64,000 nucleotides of DNA from Todiramphus chloris collaris (taxonomy: Eukaryota; Chordata; Aves; Coraciiformes; Alcedinidae): assembly GCA_025345505.1 (NCBI GenBank), contig JANVCC010000020.1, positions 53,399,118-53,463,117 on the forward strand. The letters run 5' to 3'. Below the pieces are notes generated by a model. The model saw nothing but the letters and a program-made list of their open reading frames with translations, ran no database searches and had not been told where the DNA came from. A program made the position numbers and the translations under genes. This document shows, one piece after another, positions 24,590-36,345 of this stretch; within the stretch, counting starts at the first letter, position 1, and the number at the start of each line of letters is the position of its first letter.

Positions 24590-25618
24590 CTACACCATAT
24601 CCTCAAGCTCCACATCTAATCGTTCTTTAAACACCTCCAGGGATGGTGACTCCACCACCTCCCTGGGCAGCCTGTTCCAGTGCCTAACCACCCTCTCAGT
24701 GAAGAATTTCCTCCTAATATCTAATCTAAACTTCCCCTGACGCAACTTGAGTCCATTTCCCCTCGTCCTATCATTACTAATTTCAGAGAAGAGACCAACA
24801 CCAGCCTCTCTACAGCCTCCTTTTAGGTAGTTGTAGAGGGCAATAAGGTCTCCTCTCAGCCTCCTCTTCTCCAGACTAAACAAACCCAGTTCCCTCAGCC
24901 GCTCCTCACAGGGCATGCTTTCCAGCCCTTTCACCAGCTTTGTTGCCCTCCTCTGCACTCGCTCCAGCACCTCGATGTCCCTCCTGTACTGTGGTGACCA
25001 AAACTGGACACAGTACTCAAGGTGCGGTCTCACAAGTGCCGAGTATAGGGGTACGATCACCTCCCTACTCCTACTGGTCACACCGTTTCTGATACAGGCC
25101 AGGATGCCATTGGCCTTCTTGGCCACCTGGGCACACTGCTGGCTCATGTTCAGCCGGCTATTGACCAACACCCCCAGGTCCTTTTCCACCACGCAGCTCT
25201 CCAGCCACTCCTCCCCAAGCCTGTGGTGTTACTGGGGGTTGTTGTGACCGAAGTGCATGACCTGGCACTTGGCTTTGTTAAACTCCATACAGTTGAGCTC
25301 AGCCCATCTCTCCAGCCTGTCCAGATCCCGCTGCAGAGCCTTCCTACCCTCAAGCAGATCGACACTTGCGCTTAATTTTGTGTCTTCTGCAAATGTACTG
25401 AGGGTACATTCAATTCCCTCGTCCAGGTTGTTGATGAATATATTAAACAAGACAGGTCCCAAAACTGAGCCCTGAGGGACACCGCTTGTGACTGGTCGCC
25501 AACTGGATTTTACTCCATTCACCACCACCCTCTGGGCTCAGCCATCCAGCCAGTTTCTAACCCAGTGAAGAGTCCTGTCTATGCCATGACCTGCCAGCTT
25601 CTCCAGCAGAATGCTGGA
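24590..25618 (-). pseudogene. CR1 ORF2 reverse transcriptase remnant, 343 codons with two internal stops
   Basis: A single reading frame runs from the truncation point to a TAG at 24590-24592. It is interrupted only by TGA at 25538-25540 and TAA at 25229-25231. The TGA stands where related CR1 copies have Arg in NWLDGRAQR, consistent with CGA-to-TGA CpG decay. Downstream come the [19 protein letters not shown] motif of the reverse transcriptase palm, a catalytic box reading FAEDTK in place of FADDTK (Glu codon at 25385-25387), the thumb-side [20 protein letters not shown] stretch, and the C-terminal region with [11 protein letters not shown] and [18 protein letters not shown]. The endonuclease domain and ORF1 are missing through 5' truncation. 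No frameshift is needed across the whole stretch. The remnant cannot make an active enzyme. Confidence 0.95.
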
Positions 25619-25620
25619 GA

Positions 25621-27149
25621 ATTCCCTTGAATATTTTCTAGAGATTTAGAGACTTTGGTTTTACTGGAACAGTATTGGATCAGATTAGATAAATATCTGA
25701 GCTGCTAAAACAAAAATCTGTCAAGGAGTATTTAAATGTAATTGTATTATATTTCAGGGCACAAGGATGGACTAACTTAAGCATTATATTTCTGTAATTT
25801 TATGAAGCAAAATGTGCACTAAAGAGAACTTCCAAAACCCACAGGTCATTTAGCCCCCTGGCAAATGTGTTTAGTCCTGAATACTTAATGATGGAAAGGG
25901 AATGTGTGTTAGGTCAACCACCAATTCCTAAGCAGCTCTGTCCTGGCCTTAATTTTGGTGCCTAGGGAGTAGAGGTAATATGTACAAACCTGTCTGGGAT
26001 TGGACCTGGGAAGGGAGCATGGGTGACAGCAAAACATTCCTGGGTGGACGTCTTCACACAGAATGTGATGGCACACTGTATTGCAAACTTCAACCCTGTT
26101 TTCACAGAGTAACAGCAGGAATCCTCTGCAGAATTGGGGTCATTTTATTGTATCACCAAAAAACCTGATTACTAATATCTTGTGACTGATGCTATTAACA
26201 CCTTTGCCCGCCATTTGGAAAAGAGATGGCATACTACATTTTGATTGCTTTCATCACATTCTGAGAACTCCAGAAAAGCAGATGCCATTAGCTGGAAGTG
26301 CTAAAATTACAAACCCAGTCAGACCCATCCTTCATAGAACAGAAATCTACCATAGAAATATTTTGAAATACATTGGTCCTGAGTATCTTCATAAAGGGTT
26401 TTCTCCCATTTTCATAAACAGAGGCTATTAAGCTAACCACAGACAGTGAATAGATTTCAGAGTCCACATGAACAGAAAACCATGAATTTGAACGTAGAAC
26501 GTTTGGATCCCTGTAAACTCTGTTACAGAAGAGCAACGCTCTTTGCAGCACAGGTCTGCAAGGATTGCATTACAGCTATTTTGGAAGAGAAGCTAGTATT
26601 TAATTTGCTTCTTGTGGCAGGAGTCTGGAGAATGATTTTGGTGGGGGAGTGGCAAATAAAGGGCATTTCAGGCCTAGGTCCTGGAGAGAAACCAGAAGAT
26701 AGCTACGGTGACCTCTCTTCACTCTGCTGCCTGTGTGTGATCTTAAGCTTGTATGAGGTTTTGAGCTCCTGTGCAGAGTACCAGCACTTAAGCTATTGTT
26801 AAGCTGGAAGTTGAAATATGATTCTTCTGCCAAAACTCTGACTGTTCCATTCTGCAGGGGTCTGGGTGCTGAAAGGTGACACAGATGCATAATTTAAGCT
26901 CTCTGATTTCAATGTTGAGAAATAACATTAGACTGCATGAAAAACAGTTTCCCTGTGACAGCCTTTCCTGCTGTAAGCCTGTCAAATGCTTCAAAACAAA
27001 AATATACTTTGAAAAAATGGTTTGACTCGTCACTATTTCTTGTTAGGAATTCTCAGGAATATCCCAGCTGCAAGTGCTGACAGATGTAATCCTCCTTATT
27101 TTACAGCAGCAGATGAAATCGTAGTTCTAATACACAACAGGAGGGGCAT
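25621..27149. other. non-coding DNA with no recognisable gene
   Basis: Unique sequence downstream of the CR1 truncation point. The longest open frame (118 codons, 26446-26802) has no recognisable domain. Nothing else stands out. Confidence 0.65.
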
Positions 27150-27285
27150 CATGATATGACTGGAAGTCAGGTGGCCGCAGGGAACTTTTAATAAGCTTGG
27201 TCCTGGCAGTGAAATTTGCCTGTGGCTTTGAGCCCTTTACTTAATCTCCCTGACTCAGTTTCCTCAACTGTAAAGCAAACCTCAG
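27150..27285 (+). repeat. MIR-like CORE-SINE relic
   Basis: Three landmarks of the MIR consensus appear in order: GACTGGAAGTCAGG near 27158, then TTTACTTAATCTCCCTGA near 27240, then CTCAGTTTCCTCAACTGTAA near 27254-27274. In the consensus these correspond to 'ggactggagtcagg', 'acttaacctctctga' and 'ctcagtttcctcatctgtaa'. The last segment is the best-preserved signature in the window. Flanking parts are too decayed to delimit. Confidence 0.65.
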
Positions 27286-29679
27286 AATACCCTCAGTGAA
27301 TGCCATTAGCAAAGTCAACAGTTACCCACAGTTATTTCCTTGTTAAAACACAGGAAGATGGTCAGACTTTTGAACCACCACCATGTGGTTCCTTTTGACA
27401 AGTTTTTTCAACTTCCAGCTGAAGAATAGATACAACATCTCACATGTTTATTTGAATTGGCACTTTGAATCTTCCAGATTTTTAACCTATATTCAGCTTG
27501 TAACAAGTTGTCTTTCTGATAAAAGCATTTGGACCATCCCAAAGACACCCACCTTCTCTTGACGCTTAATGTGCTGTTAGAGCTCTGCTTATAGACTTCA
27601 TTTCCTTGTTGCATTATGGAGGCTGCTGCATAGCTGTGGCTGAGATTTTCAAACAGGCATAAAGGAGCGGTAAAGTACTGAATTCCTGTGGGACTTGGCA
27701 GCACTCTTCCAACTCCCCTGAAAATCTTAACTTAGGGGCCTAGCTCAGGAAAAAACCAAACCAAAACAACAAAAAACCACAAACCCACCATGTTTCCACT
27801 ATGTGGCAGATCAGCGCAAGGGTATTTATTCTCTTTGCTGGGTATCTCTAGTCCGATTTCCTCCTTTGCCTGTGCTGCTCCCGTGATACAATCCTGGCCA
27901 GGCGATCTGCGCTATACAGAGACAAAAGTCTACACTGGGAGTTTGCTGTGAACTGATTCTTCAAACCTCCTGCCTTTCCCAACATTTAGTATTGAAAGCT
28001 CTACTATGTCCTTTGCTGGGTAAGATTTTCACCTTTACTAACACTGTTTTACAGTGGTTTTGATTTACTGCCGCATCAAAAGACACAGCTTACTTCAATC
28101 ACCTCCCATATTTTCAGTGTTATCAGCTCACTTTGAGTTATTTAATATAAACAGTTTGCTGGTCGCTTGATGATAACATGTTGTAGAAACCTTGTGGAAT
28201 TTGACAGGAACAGGATCATGCTTATAAAGGTGTCTGACATTTGTTGGTAAAACAAAAGGAGTAAATTTTCTAGGTGCCAGACAGTCCATGGTTACACTTA
28301 CTGTCAGCAACCACAAGTATGAGACATTGGTTGCATATACTTTGTGTGTTACTGCAAATTTTCAATACCTGATTTCAACAGAACTTCTAAAATAGAAGGG
28401 TAATAGAAGGAAAGAATTTGTTTCATCTTGAAAGGATGGGCCTTGCAGAACAGCTTGGAATTTTTTTTTTTTCTTTTTAACAAGTGACATAGTACTGTTT
28501 TAAAGGAATCTTGCATGTTTTCCCACTTTATGAACACATATTGTAAATAATTTATTGGCTTCTTTTAGTTCCATATTATGATGTGATATTTGCATTGCAT
28601 TACCATAGTATTAGATTCCTTGGTGACCTATTAATTCAATACTGAGATTAAGACAGCTTTTTTACAAATACACAATAACTTAGTAAGTTGAAAGTGTCAG
28701 GAAAACTCATTGGGGTAAAAAGGAATGATTTTTATTTTTTTTTTAAATTTTATTTTTCACAAGTCCAAAGTCCCTACGTGGGTGTCAGCATCTAACATTA
28801 GTTCCTTCCTTTAAGTGCCTGAATCACACAGCCCTGTCAAATGACTCTGTGGGCACTTTTATAAGGGCACTCCAACATGGAGGTGTTGAAAACCAGTTTG
28901 AAATCAAAACAAAAGTCTTTGGTGTCTTTTAAAGAGCTTGAAAGGCAGCCAGGGACTTTTCAGGAAAGCAGCATGTTACTGTATTAACACCAGACAAATA
29001 ATCGTGTTGGTTGTGACAGGGAAGTCTGTCAAGGGCATGCTCCAGAGGTTGGTCTCCCCAGCCTGGTTGTTAGACACCTCGCAAAGTCAATATGCTTTCT
29101 TCTCCAGGAATATAGTAACTTTTATCACTTTTTTTGCTGATTTCTACTGGACAAAACAACCTTTATTTGTTCTCTGTTGCTAACATAAACTTTACTTTGC
29201 ATGAGATCATTGGCTCCCAACAGCTGCTCACAAAACTACACTGAGCGTTTGTAGATGTGTTGCTGTCTGCCTCCTCACCAACAGGCTTCCTTCGTGGCTT
29301 GTAGAACACTACTGGAAAGCAGATCAGATAAAGGGGATAGGAGAAGACAGGCGATCAAACCACAGCTTGGCATCACTGTAAAATGCAACGTGTTGCTTGT
29401 GTCCCTTGCAAAGGGTGAGGTACATCTGCACTGCCTATGTCTTGAGGTGAAAGAGAAGAAATGCTGCGTCTGGCAGAAATTTGCTTTTGTGCAGAGGACC
29501 TTCCAAGTGCTTGCTCTTGTGCTGAAATCAGTCTTCAAGCTTGTTGAGAGCAATTGAGAGCTTCCTGCTAATTTTGAGAGGCTTATGTTCAAAGCAGTTA
29601 TAATGCAGTTGTCCGCAATGAGAAACAGTTGAACCTTCTGCATGTATCCAACCTGTGTCTTCCAATTATTTTGTTACAG
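27286..29679. other. non-coding DNA with no recognisable gene
   Basis: Unique AT-rich sequence with A-rich and T-rich stretches near 27.76, 28.46 and 28.74 kb. There is no credible open frame or RNA gene. Confidence 0.65.
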
Positions 29680-29789
29680 ATGTGTAGATGCTCCTATTTT
29701 GGCTTACGTGTTGGAAATTTTGGTCTTCTTAAACTTTGCTCTGGTTGTCATGGGTGGAACCATTAGCACCAATGTGGTTCTTAGCCCAG
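29680..29789 (+). other. speculative exon-like segment, 110 bases
   Basis: The segment follows a reasonable acceptor (TTTTGTTACAG ending at 29679) and ends at a good donor (CCCAG|GTAGGA). It is open in the frame that reads VDAPILAYVLEILVFLNF and then a Gly-Gly-containing stretch, giving one hydrophobic segment of about 20 residues that could span a membrane. Length modulo three is two, so skipping it would shift a frame. I recognise no protein family, and such combinations arise by chance in 64 kb. It is recorded only as a candidate. Confidence 0.15.
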
Positions 29790-32700
29790 GTAGGAGTGTC
29801 TTCAAAGATATCTTGCGTTTAGCTCTTTTACATTGTTAAACCAAGTTTATCATTTTCAAGAGGTCAGCTGACCCTAACATTTCACTCCTGCTTAGCAGTA
29901 GCCCAGCTAACTGTCCTGGATCAATCTGTTTCTTCCTCTGTCAAAGTCAATCCATACAGCTCTTTGCTGATTACATCATATTTAGCTGCAGAGGTGCATG
30001 ACGATGCTCTTTCCCTTAGAATGGGAATGCTTTATCTTATAGGGAAGAAACAGAATGATTTCCTGCATGAGGCACTCTGAGAATTAATGGATCTGTCAAG
30101 ATCCATAATCGGCAGCTTAGGAGAGCTGACACATGAAAGGACCGCAGTGGTATGTGACCCACCTTCAGGCTTGAAACTATTTCTGTGGTTTGGTCCCAGG
30201 GAGCTGAATGAACATGAACTCAGAATTCAATTACTTCCTTATCAGCCCCAGTAGAGATCCATCTGCATGCCAGGAGAGACCATTGCAGAGCAAGAACATA
30301 ATGCTACCCTCACAGGGACCCTGTAACAGGACACACTTCTGTCCTTCAAAGCCTGCATGTTTGGCTGGGATTTCTGTCATAGAACCTGTAGTTCTCAACA
30401 GTATGTCATACAATGTTTTTCATACTTTCTAGAAACCTGGGGCAGATCCTGGTTGGTCCCACATGATGGAAGAAACATTTCTGCAGAGGCTGGGGAATAT
30501 TCAGGATTAAAGGAAAAATGGTAAAGCACGATGGACATATCTGAGTTCTTTATTTTTCAGAAAGCAGGTTTAGCCTCTTGGGGGGTCAAATCTTTACTCA
30601 GGCAAGATTTCCTATTTACCTGTCCTTGGATGGAGGAGAAACAAAAAGAAAAATGAGCTACAGATAGCTAATAGTCTTTCCTGCAGTGACTATGTGTCTT
30701 TCAGTTTACCAGTTGAAGGAATAACTTTAGACTGTCTTTACAGCATTGAAGGAGATTAATAATGTCTATGTCATGCTTTTGGCCACAGCATGTAGTGAGC
30801 AGAGATAGTGTGGTTTATTTTGCGGCTGTAAGTCTTCCACAGGCTGCAGGAAAGGGAGGGGTGTCCTGTTTCTGAATTTTGCAAGACATAGCCCTAAATC
30901 TGCTGTATCTCTGACTTCTTCAGTAGAGTGAGCTGAAGCAAAACCAAAAGATTTTCTGTGAAAAGCACTATCTTACATATTTTGAATGTTTAATGGTACT
31001 TCATTTAAATAGTCTCCTTCCTCTGTTTTCCTTGATGCATTCCCTTTTGTGCACCCTTTCTTGATTCCCGTGTCTGGTTGAAAGCCCAGCCTGATCATCT
31101 TCGGTGGGAGAGTTGCTAGGGAAAACCAGTAAGCCAGTAGTTTGTATAGCAAAAATCCAGTCTGGGTATGCTTTCCCTGGTGGCATTGAGAAGCTGAAGG
31201 GCACTGGCACAGTGAAACCTACCTGAGCTGGTGCTTCCAGTTAAGGATGTGATTCACCCTGTCAGCCCCAAAGGTTCACATCCCATCCTTTGGCAGCAGG
31301 TACCTCCTATGGCTTTCAGTAAGAGTCACCCGTAACGTACAACAGGACCTCAAAAAGTTCTTGTTAATCATTTAGCCACAAACATTTCAAATGAAACCAC
31401 AGTACAGCTGTAAAGGTTTCCTATTTCCTGAGATGGGCTAGTGAATCTGAAAGGTGCTGCCTTGGATCTGTTTTTCTTTTGGCTCTCCTTTCACCCTGAA
31501 TTTTATTTGTATTTCCCCCTGTGGTGCTGACAGGATAATAATATTGTAACATTGTCACATCTGGTTAGGGAGAGGGGCAGGAGGAGAAGGAAATGAGGAA
31601 CTCTCTTCTGAACTAACCTCAGCTCTGCTCTATAAACAAATGAACACAGGAAACGCGGCAGTGAGTGGGCCACAGCCTCCCTCCCTTCTGCAGGGGGATG
31701 TGTCTTGCATTTTTTTGTGCACCCAGTGCTCTCATTAAGTTTAGTGAACTCCAGAGACCCTGGTACATGAAGGTTCTGAAAGTCAGCGCTAATACAGCCT
31801 TTCATCTGCTGTCTTTTTTCTGCCTGAAGTCAGCGGGAGACTTGGATGTTCAAGAACGTTTGTTTGTATCCGAACATGGGGCTATTTCCCATTTGCAGTC
31901 TCTCAGGTCACTCATTTGTACCCTAGCAGGGGCAGGTTCCCAGGATGTCACCGTCACTAGATGACCCATGTGAGGTTCTCAGCATAAGATAAGCAATATG
32001 AGACTACAGTGGTTGTTTTTTGGGGTTAAATTTTCAAGAATGATCACTAATTATTATTTGCCATGTGCTTAAATCAACTTGGAAAATAAAACAGATGTTT
32101 CCAGACTGACAAGATGCAGCCTCAAATTTTGTGTGAAGTGCCCAGGCATTCTAAATGCCCTATCCTTCTCTGCAAAAAAAAAAAAACAAACAAAAAAAGA
32201 CATCAAATGAAAAAGTTTTTTCTTTCTGACAACAAAAAGGATTTAAAAAAACCCAAAAAACTATCAGCACTCCTTTTCCCACTCTTTTCCATTCTTGGGA
32301 CTCGATGAAGTCTACTATTGCCTGCTTCTAGGACTGTTTTTGCTCCTCAGTTGAGTAAAAACCTTCTGTGAAGCGCAGCATGATTCCAAGACTATTTTTG
32401 TCCCTGTTAATCTTGAAAATGCTGCTTCCTGACATGGAGCCCGAGCTGGCTCGCCAATCTCTGCTTCTGCTGGCAGCTTGAGGTCAGTCCCTCTGAGCTC
32501 TGTTGCCAGGCTCCCATTTAGTCAGGTAGAAAGAAGTTCAGGCTGTGTGATGTTAGCAAGCAAGTTTGCCTATAGGAGAAGCTCTTAATCTTTTTTTTTT
32601 TTCTTTTCTTGTGTGTGTGTTTATACTAAGCATGAGTGCAGCAGATCTGGTCTTAAGGTCTTTTTTCCTCCTCTCCACCCCTCAGCTCCCCTTCTGCTGT

Positions 32701-35700
32701 TGTTGGGAAGCCCTTTATGGCAGCTCCTTTGTCTTTGCAGATGTAGAAGGGTTATGTAGGAAGATGAAATGCCTCTGCTGTCAGGGAGCCAGCCCAGCTG
32801 GGTGGGATCAGGTTACTGATGGCATGAAAATGTTCTGCTTCTATCATCCTCAGGCTGAAGAATTGCATTCAGGTGTTTCACACCAGTTTTGAATAAATAT
32901 GGGCGCATATGGGGAAGGATGTGTAAAGCAGCTGGTATTCGCCAATCTCTTGTGTTTACTTCTTGGGTTTTTTTTCCTAGATTTGTTTTTGTTTTGTCAA
33001 GAGGCTAAATTGTATGTTTTCAGTGTGAACAGAGGAAGAGAAGTCTGCAAGGAAGTCAGGGGGTTTCTCATTTTCAAGGTTTTTGCTCTCTTTTTTCTAA
33101 GGAGAGCTTTCTCTGTAGCCCCAGCAGAGAGGGGACTGTGGTGACAAGACACAAAGTTCTTTACAGGTCTGTGTTGAATCTCCTCTGTGTAGAGCAAGAA
33201 CTTGACCCCAGTCTCTGGTGAGTCCTGAGAAGTGAAGCCATCCAGGGCTGTGTTGGTGGGGACTGAAAGGAGAAGGAATGGGGTGGAGGCACAGGGTTTC
33301 TGCAGATGCTTGCTGAAGATTAAAGCAGATCTAGGGAATCTGAAGAGTTATGGGCCCAAGACTTTAATTTTTCAGAAGGAAGGAAAATGTGCTGTTCTGT
33401 ACAGAAACTTGCAGAAATTCACAGGGAAAATCCCAGAGGCTTACTCCTGAATTTCATTCTTCTTAGTTTTTTCTTATGTTCAGAACATTTATTAGTTTTC
33501 CAACCTCCCCTCAGATTCTTTCTGCCAGGACATGTACTAAAAATTATGTAGTTTAAAATGGCAATCAAACCAATATATCAATTTAGGAGATAATATACTC
33601 TACACAAAGAGCTTTTTAGGCTATAGAGAGCCAGTTCAACCTCTAACAACACCAAGGAGGCTGAGACTCAGCTGTGATCTTAGTTGTGCTCCATGTGTAC
33701 TCCTAGGTGAAAGGCAGTGAATCTAGGGCTATGACAGGTAGTATAAAATGACGGTAAGTGGGCCTCCAGCTCTGAACAAAGGAACCGCTGTGACTTCTTT
33801 TGACACCTGGACAGGTGAGTTGTCTGCTGGGTTCTTTGGCTAAGGGATGGTATATTCCCCAGGAGGTCCCGAGGCCTTATGGGTTTAGACTAGAGGGGGG
33901 AGGAAAAAAAAAGGGGGGGGGGGAATTACAATAAAAGAAAATAAATAATAAAAAAAGTAAATCAGGGTAGTTTTTCCGGTGTTACTGAGCACTAGGTAAA
34001 GATTGTTATTATCCTGCCACCGTCTGGGTACCATCTCTGCAGAGTGATGACTCTTTCAAACTGCTTGCTAGTCAGTAGGCTTAGGGGGGGATCACTGATG
34101 CTTTTCAAATACAAGCCATTAAGGAGGCTTTTTTGCATGTGATACAGTCTAGTTGCTGAAGTTTGGGGATAAATGATGAATGCTGCTGCAAGAAGAGGGT
34201 ATTGAGGCTGTTTAACTGCCCTCACTTGCCTGTGGGGTGTGGACTGGCAACTAAAATAGAAACAGTCAAATCCAGCAATATCTTTTGGCAACTGCAGTGG
34301 GAGTTCTGTGAGCCACTAATTCAGTGGTGAGGCATAATTACTGACACCATAATGTAGAATATAGAAAGTGATTTTTGGCAATGACTTTTGTAGTTGGTGT
34401 GTTCCTGGGGAAATCTTTCCTTTTAGGTTGTCTTTTTACCTGGAGAATTTTTTTACATGCTTAATTTCTTGTAAAAGTCTGACTGTTCAGGGTGTACTTT
34501 GCATCCTTGCTGTTGGCTTAGTGCTGGTCCCTAATGCCAAGAGCAAAGACATTAAATATTATATTTGCTAAACAAAACTGACACATTCCTACTTTCGCAC
34601 AAGGAAGCAGTGTCACTCCCAATGCTCCTGAGAGTTAAAAATGATCCATTTTATTGAGCGATATAATGACAGCACTAGCTGAGCAGAGCAGTAATTATTA
34701 TCTCTAGGAGACCCAGGAGAACAATTTTTTAAAAGGAAAATAGTGTTTTTCATGTGTTTCTTTAAATTCTGTTATCAGCAGTTCAAGATTTGTCAGGCGT
34801 AACTAAAAATAGGAATTGCAGCCAGACACGTTTCAGGGGACAGATTGTGGAGGCCTATTGAAGTCAATGGGGTGGGATACAAATCAGTGTAATGATATGA
34901 GAGTTTATCTGTCCATGGGCTTCACTGTAGAGTGAAACTTGGCAGTGCTCAGCTTGTGCATGGTGGAGGTCTGTAAAAAGTAGAAGGGACTATGTTTAAC
35001 TTATATTCAGGTTGTTTGGGAGTGGGGATAGACAGTCAGGTAGACTCCAATTTTTTCCCCTTGGATTTTCATTAAGACAAGTGGCATGATCCTCAATCTG
35101 TGTTTACGGCAAGGTAATATATGAAGCTATAAAATTAAAGAAAAGTTGAGAGGCAGCAGGCTTCTTTGAGTGAGTATTGTTTTACATCAGAAAGTATGCT
35201 GTACTTACAAGGATGCTGCAAGACCTAATCATCAATATTTTCTGATGCTGACAAAGTAGCAAGTACAGGCAAAATATTAGCAGCCAGGAGAGTAGAAAAG
35301 GCCATTCAGCTCTTTTAATTGTAAACAAACCAAATAAAAAAACCCCAAACAAACAAGCCATGATAAGGTCAGGAGACTAGAGCTCATCCTTTCGCTCAGG
35401 GGTATTGCTGCATGTCGGAGGTTTACTTCTTTACTACATTGCAATTATCCTCACTGATGGTATTGACTGAGGAACAGGACAGCATTGTGCAGAACTCCAC
35501 TCATTAAGTGCTCATCCTACAGAGCTGTCTCTCCAGTCTTTCTTGATGCTGTTGGATCACAAATATTTGAGTTCAGTCCTAATGGGATATAAAATATATT
35601 TATAGAGGTATAAATCAATATTAAGTTTGTTACTTTCCTGGGAGTACAGGGTCCCTTTAAGACTTGTGTGGGTGGAATAGGACATAATGTGTGAACTCCT

Positions 35701-36288
35701 ACAGGATTTTCTCTATACAACAACAAAAAAGGCAAACTAGAAAATTGTACTGGTCAGATCCTCAGCTTATTTAATTGGCCTTTCTGAACGAGTGTCCTTA
35801 GCACTAAGCCAATTCACAGTAAGTCGTGCTGGCTTTATATTAGCATGTCCTGCATTACTTAGACATTCCTTCCTAAATTCAGCCAGTTGGCTTTTTACTC
35901 GTTGTGGTTCTTTTGCCCTTCATTACTAAAGACTGCCTTGTCTGAGTGCCAAGGTCCAGGAGTTCTTGGGAGTTCCAGGTTCTTGGGAGTCAGCTGCATA
36001 CTAGAGCTTAGGGCGGCATGACACACCAAACTGCACAAACAGAGCTCTGACTGCTCCTTCCCCACTATGGAAAATCTCCTGCTTGATGACACAATTCCTT
36101 CATCCCCTAGATTTACACATCATTAGAAACCCAAACCCGTTCCCAAGTTTTCAAGAACTTGTTAGCTCTAAAAGCATTGAGAGCATGGCCTAATTTGCCA
36201 GTGGGAAAGCTTCTGGAAAGCAACGTGACATGCAGTTTCTTTTATGGAGCTTTTCAAAGTGAAGGTGCTATAATGGGGCAAAGGCTTC
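29790..36288. other. non-coding DNA with no recognisable gene
   Basis: Mostly unique sequence. It has A-rich runs near 32.17-32.2 kb, a mixed A/G homopolymer patch at 33894-33959, and an ATTGAAGTCAATGG string at 34857-34870 of the kind common in old reptilian and avian repeats, too short to classify. A short imperfect duplication (GTTCTTGGGAGT-type) lies near 35.96 kb. Confidence 0.6.
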
Positions 36289-36345
36289 AGGGGGGGAAAA
36301 GAAAGGAAAAAAAAAGGAGGGGGGGGGGGGGGGGGGGGAGAAAAG
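36289..36345 (+). repeat. polypurine tract with 20 consecutive G
   Basis: A G7, A-rich and GGA-containing lead-in passes into a run of twenty G at 36319-36338. A single run this long can fold into a G-quadruplex by itself. Its length is likely to be unreliable in any assembly. Reading frames encoding poly-Gly or poly-Pro across it are artefacts. Confidence 0.9.

Larger units (their letters stand above)
24492..25620 (-). mobile_element. 5'-truncated CR1 non-LTR retrotransposon
   Basis: CR1 LINEs are the dominant retrotransposons of birds. Read on the minus strand, the element contains the last part of the reverse transcriptase, the C-terminal region, a short 3' UTR (24524-24589) and a tail of four ATTCTATG octamers (24492-24523), the hallmark 3' end of avian CR1. 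The 5' end stops abruptly near 25620 within the reverse transcriptase, as expected from incomplete reverse transcription. About 1.13 kb remains of a full element of several kilobases. No target-site duplication is seen, which is usual for CR1. Two in-frame stops and a changed catalytic residue show that it is dead. Confidence 0.97.

Noticed and set aside
24915..25247. 110-codon + strand frame overlapping the CR1.
   Set aside because: It is the antisense shadow of the CR1 reverse transcriptase remnant.
34857..34870. ATTGAAGTCAATGG string typical of old sauropsid repeats.
   Set aside because: Fourteen bases alone, without the flanking consensus, are not enough to call a repeat.
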